Made by a program: the position numbers and the translations under genes. Source: Clostridioides difficile (GTDB lineage Bacteria > Bacillota > Clostridia > Peptostreptococcales > Peptostreptococcaceae). Taken from it: DNA of 64,000 nucleotides. The notes beneath the pieces are model-generated. The model was not told the DNA's origin. It was given only the letters and a program-made list of their open reading frames with translations, and searched no databases. Positions 26,754 to 35,011 of the stretch are shown here, piece by piece. Each line of letters starts with the position of its first letter. Positions within the stretch are counted from its first letter, which is position 1. The stretch is from contig NZ_JRHN01000047.1 of NCBI RefSeq assembly GCF_001299635.1, positions 245,410 to 309,409 on the forward strand, in the 5' to 3' direction.

Positions 26754-27909
26754 AAGAGCCAATGGAGAAGGCTCTATCGGAAAATATAAAGATGGTTGGC
26801 GTTCTCGTATAATGATTGGTTATAATGAAGATGGTAAACCAATAAGAAAAGAATTTTATGGTAAAACTCAAAAGGAAGTTAAAGATAAACTTGATGCTTA
26901 TAAAAAACAATATTATTTAAGTTCTGATATTTCAGATGATAAAATAACTTTAGAGCATTGGTTTTACAATTGGTTGTTTGAATATAGAATAAAAGATTTA
27001 AAACCAAAGTCATTTGAAAGATATGAAAGCATCTATCGTAATTATATTAAAGATACTGATTTAGGTAATGTTAAGTTAAAGGACTTAAGAGTATCTCACA
27101 TACAAAAATATTACAATAGATTGCTTGATTCCAATAAAAGTATACCTACTATAAGGCAAATAAACACTAAACTTAAAACCTGCTTATCAGAAGCTGAAAA
27201 ACAAGGTCTTATACAACGTAATTATTGTACTATGGTAAATATACCAGTTGAGAAAAAGGAAAATAAGCTTGAAATATTGACTCTTGAACAACAAAAGGGT
27301 TTTATAAAAGCTATAGATGGACATAAATTAGAGGTATTATTTTTACTTGCTCTTGGTACTGGACTTAGATTAGGAGAATTATTAGGACTTAAATGGTTTG
27401 ATATTGATTTTAAAAAGTCTAATTTAACAGTTAAAAGAACTCTTCAAAGAACATATTTTATAGATAAAACTGGAAATAGAGAGCTTAAAGTATTGGAGCA
27501 AGAGCCAAAGACATCAAATTCTTACAGAACTGTACCTATTCCAAAGGATGTCTTAAATAAATTGAAAGAACATAAAGTAAATCAAAATACAGATATATTA
27601 AAGGCTGGAGAATTATATAGAAATGATAATTATGTATTTTGCAATGAATTAGGTATCCCTGTAGATGATAAAAGACCTTTAAGGAATTTAAAGTCTATAT
27701 TAAATAGCTTAGATATAGAGCCTATAAAGTTCCATGGTCTTAGAAAAACTTATGCAACTAGACTTTTTGAAAATGATGTCCCTCCTAAAACTGTACAAGT
27801 TTTAATGGGTCATTATGATATATCAATAACTTTAAATATATATACTCAAGTTATGGAAGATAAGAAAGTTGAAGCTGTAGAAAAGTTAGATAAAATATTT
27901 TCATTGTAA
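26743..27909 (+). CDS. int: Tyrosine recombinase (integrase) of the element
   Basis: Integrates and excises the element at the ssrA 3' end. 388 residues from the ATG at 26743 (AAGGAGC 7 nt upstream): an AP2-like arm-binding N-terminus (GEGSIGKYKDGWRSR), a SAM-like core-binding domain, and the catalytic domain with the first Arg in GTGLRLGELLGLKW, HGLRKTYATRLF (HxxR), MGHYDISITLNIYTQ (His and the Tyr nucleophile). All catalytic residues are present. It overlaps the Fic gene by 11 bp and ends 1.3 kb from the right att site. Confidence 0.95.
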   Translation: MATKRANGEGSIGKYKDGWRSRIMIGYNEDGKPIRKEFYGKTQKEVKDKLDAYKKQYYLSSDISDDKITLEHWFYNWLFEYRIKDLKPKSFERYESIYRNYIKDTDLGNVKLKDLRVSHIQKYYNRLLDSNKSIPTIRQINTKLKTCLSEAEKQGLIQRNYCTMVNIPVEKKENKLEILTLEQQKGFIKAIDGHKLEVLFLLALGTGLRLGELLGLKWFDIDFKKSNLTVKRTLQRTYFIDKTGNRELKVLEQEPKTSNSYRTVPIPKDVLNKLKEHKVNQNTDILKAGELYRNDNYVFCNELGIPVDDKRPLRNLKSILNSLDIEPIKFHGLRKTYATRLFENDVPPKTVQVLMGHYDISITLNIYTQVMEDKKVEAVEKLDKIFSL

Positions 27910-27963
27910 AAATCAAATATATAAAAATACTCTGATTTCATATAGTTAATTACAAAATCAAAA

Positions 27964-28002
27964 TAAGGATACAAATTAGTTTAATATTATCTTGTATCCT
28001 TA
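27964..28002. terminator. Hairpin between convergent integrase and DUF3791 genes
   Basis: An 11-bp stem TAAGGATACAA/TTGTATCCTTA with a 17-nt loop lies between the two gene ends, placed to stop transcription from either side. Confidence 0.55.
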
Positions 28003-28025
28003 CTCTTATCTAATTTTTTAACTAT

Positions 28026-28256
28026 TTATCTTGGATAACCTATATGGTACATTAATCCATTTTCTAGCATCAATTCCTGAGCCAAATATATATGACTCTT
28101 ACAGTGCATATCTGATACACCCTCACTTATAAGTTTATATGTTTCAGAAGTATATAAATAATCCATACTTTCTTCCAAACTCTTGCCTGTCTGCCTAGAA
28201 AATTCTAATATAATTTTTTTATATAGTATCTGTAATAATGTTTTATTTGCTTCCAT
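28026..28256 (-). CDS. DUF3791-like small protein
   Basis: About 76 residues, MEANKTLLQILYKKIILEFSR... with the SEGVSDMHCKSHIYLAQELM segment that I associate with DUF3791 proteins. I chose the ATG at 28256 (AGGAGG 10 nt upstream); a GTG at 28262 is an alternative. It follows the broken DUF3990 gene without a gap. DUF3791 and DUF3990 genes commonly occur together in Firmicutes and Bacteroides; function unproven. Confidence 0.65.
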   Translation of the reverse strand: MEANKTLLQILYKKIILEFSRQTGKSLEESMDYLYTSETYKLISEGVSDMHCKSHIYLAQELMLENGLMYHIGYPR

Positions 28257-28261
28257 AAGCA

Positions 28262-28739
28262 CTATACCTCCTCTTCACATCTAAACTTTAAATATTTATC
28301 TATTACATTTTGATTGGTTATACATATTTGTTCATTTGGTTTATAGTATTTTAATCTTTTTAAAGCTTCATCTTTTTCAATAAGATTATCTTGATACAGT
28401 TCTATTGTATTGTAAATTTTATCATCAGCAATTCCACCTATTATAACATCATATTTCATATATACATCACTCATATTTCTACATTCTAATATAAAGTCAA
28501 GCCATTCTAAATTATAACTATCGAATATTTTTACATTACAAATTTTTTTTAATTCATCAATATCTAAAGAATAGCTATTTATATGCTTTTTTACCCCTTT
28601 TCTTAAAACGTTCTGTCCAGTTAAGTGCCTGTGTTTTTATACTAGTTAAATAGAATCCTTTTCCAAAATCTAAAGAATCTCTTGAGAAGATAATATTAGG
28701 CGTTTTTACCACACAGTATGAACCATGATATACAATCAT
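28262..28739 (-). pseudogene. DUF3990 gene broken by a 1-base frameshift
   Basis: The 5' part reads MIVYHGS, then SRDSLDFGKGFYLT and QALNWTERFKKRGKK, then meets TAG. The next frame continues as SYSLDIDELKKI, LEWLDFILECR and YDVIIGGIADDKIY, which completes the family. One extra base in the GGGG or AAAAAA run near 28595-28605 explains the break. DUF3990 resembles ADP-ribosyltransferase-fold toxins (HGS and FGKGFYLT). The ATG overlaps the stop of the upstream DUF3791 gene (TAATG). Sequencing error or programmed frameshifting are alternatives. Confidence 0.75.
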
Positions 28740-28954
28740 TACATCACGCCCTTTTCTTTAAGCACTTGTATTAAATCTTGCACTATATAACTTTTACTTT
28801 GAGAATGTAGTGCTTCATAGCAAGGTATTATATAGTTATCTAAAATATCAGTATCATGTTTAAGAAGTTTATAAACTCCTTCTGAATCTATATTCAACTT
28901 TTCTGCTAAAGCTTCAATGCAAAAAATAGAAAATTCTAGTTTTCTTTCATCCAT
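28739..28954 (-). CDS. DUF3791-like small protein
   Basis: 71 residues, MDERKLEFSIFCIEALAEKL... a typical DUF3791 pattern: FCIE.YA near the start and a helix ending in DILDNYIIPCYEALHSQS. The ATG at 28954 has GAGG 6 nt upstream; a TTG at 28966 is less likely. It overlaps the start of the DUF3990 gene and is the first gene of this three-gene module. Confidence 0.7.
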   Translation of the reverse strand: MDERKLEFSIFCIEALAEKLNIDSEGVYKLLKHDTDILDNYIIPCYEALHSQSKSYIVQDLIQVLKEKGVM

Positions 28955-29107
28955 TACAAACCTCAACTCCTATCAAACTTATATAATATATATTTTTATT
29001 AATTAACAACTTAAACTATTTTACATTTATAAAAATATTATATCATAAAATAGATATTAAAATTCTATGTTACTTAATATCATAATAAATAAAGGCTTTT
29101 TATACAG

Positions 29108-29193
29108 CCTAAATGCACCCCAATATACGCTCAAAAAAACCTCTTTTTCTGTGGTTGGGGTACGGTTGGTGGATTTCATCTCCAAAATAAAAA
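29108..29193. promoter_or_regulatory. Right-end segment of the element with candidate integrase arm sites
   Basis: Contains TATTGGGGTGC inverted at 29115-29125 and TTGGGGTAC direct at 29155-29163, matching the tandem words at the left end (11216-11236). A diverged copy of the whole segment lies at 9164-9246. The stretch 28967-29107 shows nothing else. Confidence 0.4.
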
Positions 29194-29219
29194 ATACTAG
29201 TCAATAAAGACTAGTATTT
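29192..29219 (-). terminator. Terminator of ssrA supplied by the element
   Basis: A perfect 11-bp stem AAATACTAGTC/GACTAGTATTT with a 6-nt loop, followed on the minus strand by TTTTTATTTTGG. It lies 31 bp beyond the tmRNA 3' end. Confidence 0.7.
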
Positions 29220-29249
29220 CCAAGTATTTCATCATTCTTTTTTAAAAAT

Positions 29250-29269
29250 TGGTGGAGACGAGGGGAGTC
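29250..29269. repeat. Right attachment site within the ssrA 3' end
   Basis: The second copy of the 20-bp direct repeat (first at 11085-11104). The element reconstitutes the tmRNA acceptor and T-stem strand, so integration leaves ssrA functional. Confidence 0.88.
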
Positions 29270-29599
29270 GAACCCCTGTCCGTAAGTCTTTTCCTCGTTG
29301 CATCTACATGCTTAGCCAACTTCACTAGTATCTCGCCTCACATAACGCCAAGTGGCAGGCTCTATGCTTAGCCAGTCCCAATTAATCTACTTTAAGTCGA
29401 GACACCCTTAAAGTAGTTCCCTGCATAATGACGTCCAGTCTTAGTCGGCAGGAGGACTAAGAGGGACGAGCAGCAACTAGGCTGCTATCGCGAAATTATC
29501 GTCTGCGTTTATTTTAAAGTTCCCCAGTTTTTACGTGACCCAGAGTAACACGACATGCAGCCTCAAGTTCCAAACCCACGTCGAAACCTTTACGCCCCC
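29250..29599 (-). ncRNA. ssrA: tmRNA
   Basis: Rescues stalled ribosomes together with SmpB. The 5' end GGGGGCG (29599-29593) pairs with the 3' CGTCTCC before ACCA (CCA encoded, 29252-29250). The T-arm AGGGGTTCGACTCCCCT is intact. The tag frame lies at 29506-29477 and reads ADDNFAIAA followed by TAG, the tag known from C. difficile. Pseudoknot-forming repeats lie between tag and T-arm. smpB is directly upstream. The last 20 bases serve as the integration site of the 18-kb element. Confidence 0.97.
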
Positions 29600-29756
29600 T
29601 TGAGTGGTTTATAGTCCAGTAGACTTTTCGCAAACTTTATCACCATTTTTATTAAATTTTTAATGTATATATAATATAATACTTTTAAGAATAAAAATCA
29701 ATGTTATGTTCTAGATAATAAAGAATTTTATTCTAAAAAATACACTTTTATCTAAT

Positions 29757-30212
29757 TTAATACTTGCCTGTCATTTCTCTTTCTATACGTCTTTGTGCAT
29801 CTTTCTTAGCCATATCTTGACGCTTATCATATAACTTCTTCCCTTTTGCTAAAGCAATTTCTACTTTAACTTTACCATTTTTTAGATATAAACTAAGTGG
29901 TATAAGTGAATACCCCTTTATAGTAGTTGCTCCAATAAGTTTTCTTATCTCATGCTTATGAAGCAATAATTTTCTAACTCTTAAAGAATCAACATTGAAT
30001 ATATTTCCTTGCTCATATGGACTTATATGAACTTGTTTCAAAAATACTTCACTATTATCTACAGATGCATATCCATCACTTAGATTAACTTTACCTTGTC
30101 TTATTGATTTTACTTCTGTTCCTTTTAATTCAATTCCACATTCATAAGTTTCTTCTATAAAATATTCATGTCTTGCTCTTTTGTTTGTTGCTAATACTTT
30201 CTTACCAGCCAT
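29757..30212 (-). CDS. smpB: SsrA-binding protein SmpB
   Basis: Binds the tRNA-like part of tmRNA and delivers it to stalled ribosomes. 151 residues with the family motifs [38 protein letters not shown] and the C-terminal GKKLYDKRQ tail that enters the mRNA channel. Full length. It lies 157 bp upstream of ssrA in the same direction. In related genomes it follows rnr closely; here 6.5 kb of accessory DNA separates them. Confidence 0.97.
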   Translation of the reverse strand: MAGKKVLATNKRARHEYFIEETYECGIELKGTEVKSIRQGKVNLSDGYASVDNSEVFLKQVHISPYEQGNIFNVDSLRVRKLLLHKHEIRKLIGATTIKGYSLIPLSLYLKNGKVKVEIALAKGKKLYDKRQDMAKKDAQRRIEREMTGKY

Positions 30213-30728
30213 ATAAATCTCACCTTCTTTGCTAGAAATTTCTTCAATTGATATTAATAATTTGCTAAATTTTTCATGTTACTAAATCATTTGACTAACC
30301 TGTATAATAACATATTTAGGAATTTTAGTCAAGATTACACTAATATATTAAGTTTCTTAAGTAATATGATAAATAGTAAAGCAAAATAAATAACAAGCCA
30401 TATCAAATACATTCAATACCAAGCTAAATTTAACTGCTAAAATCAATTTATTAACTTCAAAACAAAAACTACTCTAAATATCTATCTTTTATCTTTTAAC
30501 ATGCCCATAAAATATAATACCCACAAATAATAAATAATACTCAAAATATCCATTTAAATAATCACATATCCTTAAGCAATCCTACTTCAGCTATAACCAT
30601 CTTAAAGTTTCTTAAAAGATGTAAAAATTTGATGATAAAGTAGCCATTTTTCCAAAAAAAATGTAATATATAATTATATCTTGTAATATTTTAGAGATAA
30701 ATATTAACTATAGTAGGGAGAAATTTGT
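30213..30728. other. Intergenic region upstream of smpB and the AIM24 gene
   Basis: About 515 AT-rich bases between divergent genes. It must hold the promoters of smpB and of the AIM24-family gene; only weak -10-like boxes are visible. No RNA gene, repeat or coding region was recognised. Confidence 0.5.
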
Positions 30729-31556
30729 ATGGATTTAAGCAAAAAAGTAAGAATTTTAGAAAATGCATCAGATGGTAAAAGTGAATTTGAAATATTAGAA
30801 TTTGAAAAACTTGAAGGTGCTTCTAGCCCAATGATGGCAATGGGATTATATTTTGCTAGAGAAGCTGGCTTAAGAGCTAGACAAATTAAGATAAAGTTAA
30901 ATAATTCATCAATAAAAACAGAAGCTGGTGCATTATATTATTATAAAGGTAATATCTCTTCTGAAACTAAGATTGGTGGCGTTGGAGGTCTTTTTAAAAA
31001 AGGAATATCAGGAGCACTTACTAATGAATCAATGATGAAACCTGTATATAAAGGTACTGGCGAAGTTTACTTAGAACCTTCTTTTAGACATTATTTATTT
31101 ATGAGTCTTGATAACGATTCAATAGTTGTTGATAAAGGATTATTCTATTGTTGTTCTGATACAATAGAAGTAAAGGCATTTACACAAAAGAATTTCTCAT
31201 CTGCTTTACTTGGTGGTGAAGGTTTCTTCCAAATAGAATTAAGTGGTACTGGTGTAATCGTTCTAGAATGTGTTGTCCCTCAAAGCGAAATTGTAGAGTA
31301 TGAATTAAAAAATGGAGAAGAATTAAAGGTAGATGGTAACTTTGCAATAGCAAGAACATCTGGAGTTAATTTCTCTGTTACTAAATCAGATAAGTCTTTA
31401 ATTGGTTCTGCTTTAAATGGTGAAGGTTTCTTAAATACGTTTACTGGTAATGGTACAGTTTGGTTAGCACCAACTCAAGTAATGTATGAAAAATTAAGCT
31501 TTGGTTCAATGCCTACTAATGATAATATGAATAATAAAGTTTCTAGACAAAAATAG
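30729..31556 (+). CDS. AIM24/TIGR00266-family protein
   Basis: 275 residues forming a beta-rich protein with repeated Gly-rich segments (MMAMGLYFAREAGLRA, GVGGLFKKGISGALTNESMM, SALLGGEGFFQIELSGTG, NGEGFLNTFTGNGTVWLAPTQ) characteristic of the AIM24 family. Bacterial members are cytosolic; the function is not established. TAGGGAG precedes the ATG. It is a single gene on the opposite strand to its neighbours, inserted between smpB and an ABC exporter operon. Confidence 0.85.
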   Translation: MDLSKKVRILENASDGKSEFEILEFEKLEGASSPMMAMGLYFAREAGLRARQIKIKLNNSSIKTEAGALYYYKGNISSETKIGGVGGLFKKGISGALTNESMMKPVYKGTGEVYLEPSFRHYLFMSLDNDSIVVDKGLFYCCSDTIEVKAFTQKNFSSALLGGEGFFQIELSGTGVIVLECVVPQSEIVEYELKNGEELKVDGNFAIARTSGVNFSVTKSDKSLIGSALNGEGFLNTFTGNGTVWLAPTQVMYEKLSFGSMPTNDNMNNKVSRQK

Positions 31557-31576
31557 TAGTTTTATAAATACTTACT

Positions 31577-31862
31577 AAATCATTATGAAATTTATAAAAT
31601 TGTTATAGGTTTTATTTGACTATCGCTGTGGAATCATTATGAAATTTATAAAATTACTATCGGTTTTATTTGACTATTATTATGAATTCACTATATAATT
31701 TATAAAATTACCATCGGTTTTATTTGACTATCATTATGAATTCACCATAGAGTTTATAAAATTACTATTGGTTTTATTTGACTATTATTATGAATTCACT
31801 ATATAATTTATAAAATTACTATAGATTTTATTAAACTATTATTGTGAAATCACTATAAAATA
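31577..31862. repeat. 54-bp minisatellite, about five copies
   Basis: The word TTTATAAAATT recurs at 31591, 31645, 31699, 31753 and 31807, exactly 54 bp apart. The rest of each unit (GGTTTTATTTGACTAT, then TATGAATTCAC) is also conserved, with the last copy most diverged. There is no open frame through it. It fills most of the gap between the AIM24 gene and the exporter operon. Confidence 0.9.
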
Positions 31863-32042
31863 TAAATTTGAGAGCTTTTAATAAAACTCAGTATATATAT
31901 GTACTTTTATACTAATAGATATATACATCTATTTACATACATAAATATCAAGTTATAGTTTGTGTATATAAAAATAAACTTGCATCTCATAAATGTACTT
32001 TTTATTTCTATTACCTTCATTTTATTAAAGCTCTCATATTAT

Positions 32043-32687
32043 TTATCTAACCTTCCTTTTTATTGGTTTTATCAATAGAGATATGATTATCAACACTACA
32101 CTTCCAGATATCAACCAATATTTTTCATCAAAACTGCCTTGACTCATAGACATTATAAAAAAATTTCCAACATACTTATCTTTAGTCATCATATTTAAAA
32201 TTAAATATCCTATAGACACCATATATCCAATGATTGTATTGTTAAATAAATTCGAAAAAAACATTCCCAAACTTCCTACAAACATAGCTGATGCGAAGCT
32301 TCCAATGATATACTCAGTTACTGGAAAATTTCCACCTAAATAGATTAAAACATTTACAAAACCTATGATTAAAACAGCTATACTTATAATTGACATCAGT
32401 ATTCTAATTGATTGTACAATAACTTGAGATAGTGATTTTGATGATACTATTTCATCAAGCTCCTTTGATTGCTCTAGTGAAAATATAGGTACCAACATTA
32501 TTATTCCTACTATTACAACATAATTTTCTAAACATATGGCTGACGAAATTCTATCTAAATTAGCTATTCCTTGTATTAGAGGAATCAAACATAACAATAT
32601 AATTGAACATATCAAATTAATTAAAGTGCTTAATTTGAAGTTTTCTTTTATTAAAACTAAACAGTTTTGAAAGCTTTGATGCAACAT
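32043..32687 (-). CDS. ABC-2 type exporter membrane protein (second subunit)
   Basis: 214 residues with about six hydrophobic helices. The ATG at 32687 has AAGGGGG upstream; a longer reading to 32714 lacks a ribosome site. It overlaps the end of the preceding permease gene by 71 bp. Together with the ATPase and larger permease it makes a small exporter. No substrate can be named; family recognition is based on context and topology only. Confidence 0.65.
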   Translation of the reverse strand: MLHQSFQNCLVLIKENFKLSTLINLICSIILLCLIPLIQGIANLDRISSAICLENYVVIVGIIMLVPIFSLEQSKELDEIVSSKSLSQVIVQSIRILMSIISIAVLIIGFVNVLIYLGGNFPVTEYIIGSFASAMFVGSLGMFFSNLFNNTIIGYMVSIGYLILNMMTKDKYVGNFFIMSMSQGSFDEKYWLISGSVVLIIISLLIKPIKRKVR

Positions 32688-33906
32688 CAAGATTCCCCCT
32701 TCTTTTTTGCTCATATAAGAATATCGTTAGCAAAACAATCACTAATGCACCTAGACTCATCATAAGTCTATTACTCATAATTTGATTAAAGTTTTGTGCA
32801 ACAATATTCCCACTCAGCACACTATTATGTCTTATCATTAACCCCATTGTTGGATAATCACCTTTAAGACCTGTAGAATTTATACTGTAAAACCACCAAA
32901 TTAATTGAACAATAATTGCTATTGGTGTATCTGTTAATATAGTAAGGCTCATACCTATAGCTGTAGCTATCATAAGTGTTGGAAGTAGCCACCATATTGT
33001 ATATTTTATAAATGCTAAATTATCAACTGATATCCCTTCATTTTTGCCAAATTCAATCAAAAGAAGTAAATCTTTTATACCTAAAATTAATACTGGTAAT
33101 AACATCATAAAAACAAGTGCAAAATATCTTGATAAAACTATTTTGTATGACAATACTTGTTTTGAATAAATAATTTCTCTCATTCTTGAGCGTTTATCTT
33201 TAAGTGACATGAAAACTGCCACAAACACCGGAAATATACTTAAGACTATACCTATATAATCACAAAAAATTCTTGCATAGCCATTAGTAACTTTATCTTT
33301 TTCTATTGTATAGTTATAATTCTGCATCGCTTCATTATAAGAAATTGGAACTACTCCAAATCTTTGCAACTTATCAAAGGCATATGCAGACCCTCCACCT
33401 AAAATATCATCTACTCTTTGCATTATTTCTTCAAATCTTCCAATAGATACTCTTGAATAATCTATTTTTATGCTATCTCCATTTTTCCATAGTGAATTTA
33501 TTTCCTCAATACTTCTACCAGTTATTTCTTCTATATATTGTTCTATGGTTTTGGTTTTATTTTGGTCCAATTTTATAGATTTAACTATTCCTGTTGGATA
33601 TGTTGTATATGAGTTTTCTTGATATTCTCTAATTAAATTTATAGTTGCATTTGGAATGACTTCTTCTGTTTTCATAGATTCTTTTTGACCATATGGATAT
33701 TGATTGTGCATAGAATAATATTCTTCAATATCTTCTACCCTTTGAGGAGCAACTAATGGATTCCCATCATTAGGAACATTTTTACTTACATCTTTAGAAA
33801 CTGAACCCCCAAGTTGAGAAACATAGAAAAACACTAAAACTATAATAAAGACATAATATACTATACTTTTTAATATATTTTTACATTCTTTTAAAAATAG
33901 ATTCAT
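32617..33906 (-). CDS. ABC-2 type exporter membrane protein (large subunit)
   Basis: 429 residues: an N-terminal membrane helix (SIVYYVFIIVLVFFYVS), a long extracytoplasmic stretch of about 170 residues, then six hydrophobic helices. This is the topology of ABC-2 permeases with a large outer loop. Its ATG overlaps the ATPase stop by 4 bp. Likely exports a peptide, lipid or drug, or provides self-resistance; not determined. Confidence 0.75.
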   Translation of the reverse strand: MNLFLKECKNILKSIVYYVFIIVLVFFYVSQLGGSVSKDVSKNVPNDGNPLVAPQRVEDIEEYYSMHNQYPYGQKESMKTEEVIPNATINLIREYQENSYTTYPTGIVKSIKLDQNKTKTIEQYIEEITGRSIEEINSLWKNGDSIKIDYSRVSIGRFEEIMQRVDDILGGGSAYAFDKLQRFGVVPISYNEAMQNYNYTIEKDKVTNGYARIFCDYIGIVLSIFPVFVAVFMSLKDKRSRMREIIYSKQVLSYKIVLSRYFALVFMMLLPVLILGIKDLLLLIEFGKNEGISVDNLAFIKYTIWWLLPTLMIATAIGMSLTILTDTPIAIIVQLIWWFYSINSTGLKGDYPTMGLMIRHNSVLSGNIVAQNFNQIMSNRLMMSLGALVIVLLTIFLYEQKRRGNLDVASKLSKLFSFNKRKLQIKHFN

Positions 33907-34775
33907 ATCTTCTCTCCTCCCATTATAAGCATATAGCCATCTTCAATAGTTGGATTACATTCTACTGCATTTTCAAAAGGTTTATCATCTGATATGACCC
34001 TAAGTGTAGCCTTTCCACCTTGAGTCAGCATACCTATAACTACAAATTTATTTTTTATATTTTCAATATCTTTTTTATCTACTTCAATACTATATACTTT
34101 TCCTTGAGCTAGTTTTGCTAAAGCCTCAGTAGAGCCATTGTATATAACTTTTCCACTATCTAATATCGCCACATTTTCACATGTAGCTTCTATATCTCCA
34201 ACAATATGCGTTGATAATATAACAATTCTATCATTTGCAATTTCACATAATAGATTTCTAAATCTTATACGCTCTTCTGGGTCAAGACCTGCTGTTGGTT
34301 CATCTACTATTAAAACTCTTGGATTATGAATTAGTGCTTGCGCTATGCCAAGCCTTCTATTCATACCTCCAGATAAAGACTTTACCTTAACATTTTGATG
34401 ATTAGTAAGGTTTACTTTACTTAATAACTTGCATATAACTTTACTTCTTTTCCTTAGTGGTATATTTGATAAAACTGCTAAATAATCCATTGCCTTGTAT
34501 ACTGTCATATTGGGATACATTGAAAAATCTTGTGGTAAATAGCCAACCATATTCCTAATATCTTTAGTATTCTCAATAGGAACTCCACACATATCTATTG
34601 AACCTTCTGTTTTGGATAATAAAGTAGCTAAAATTCTCATAAAAGTCGTTTTTCCTGCTCCATTTCTTCCTAAAAGCCCAAACATCCCACTGTCAATTTC
34701 AAGATTTATACTATCAAGAGCACTTTTTGTTCCAAATCTTTTACTAAGATTAGACACTGATATTTTCATTCCCAT
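33903..34775 (-). CDS. ABC exporter ATP-binding protein
   Basis: Powers the adjacent ABC-2 permeases. Walker A GLLGRNGAGKTT, signature LSGGMNRRLGIAQAL and Walker B VLIVDEPTAGLDP are all present; 290 residues, the usual length for the drug/bacteriocin-export group. I chose the ATG at 34775 (MGMKISV, GGGGGTG upstream) over a GTG at 34787. First gene of the three-gene operon. Confidence 0.9.
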   Translation of the reverse strand: MGMKISVSNLSKRFGTKSALDSINLEIDSGMFGLLGRNGAGKTTFMRILATLLSKTEGSIDMCGVPIENTKDIRNMVGYLPQDFSMYPNMTVYKAMDYLAVLSNIPLRKRSKVICKLLSKVNLTNHQNVKVKSLSGGMNRRLGIAQALIHNPRVLIVDEPTAGLDPEERIRFRNLLCEIANDRIVILSTHIVGDIEATCENVAILDSGKVIYNGSTEALAKLAQGKVYSIEVDKKDIENIKNKFVVIGMLTQGGKATLRVISDDKPFENAVECNPTIEDGYMLIMGGEKI

Positions 34776-35011
34776 ATATAAATACACCCCCAGAAATAAT
34801 TTTATAGAATTGTATTTCTATAAATTTTTTATTGTATTTTCATAATAAATTCTAAAACTTAAGATATTATTTATAAATTTCTAAATTTTTCCTAAAGATT
34901 TTAATTTTTCTACTTTTAATTAGAGTATCTATATTTTTTATTTTTACTTACTTTATTTGTGAGTCCGTTTTATATAATAAAAAGATATGGTGGATGGCTA
35001 AAGAAATTATT

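Larger units (their letters stand above)
11085..29269. mobile_element. 18-kb integrative element in the 3' end of ssrA carrying type I-B CRISPR-Cas
   Basis: Bounded by a perfect 20-bp direct repeat at 11085-11104 and 29250-29269. The right copy is the 3' end of the intact tmRNA gene. It contains a tyrosine integrase near the right end, an excisionase-like protein, a replication initiator, a DnaB helicase, divergent XRE regulators, a Fic-like gene, a DUF3791/DUF3990 module, an HNH nuclease, a full interference cas operon and a 31-repeat array. No capsid, tail, terminase or conjugation genes are visible. The layout recalls phage-inducible islands and other phage satellites, but a degraded prophage or mobilisable element is also possible. 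Confidence 0.85.

Noticed and set aside
11105..29249. Complete prophage
   Set aside because: Integrase, repressor, excision and replication genes are present, but no terminase, portal, capsid, tail or lysis genes were found.
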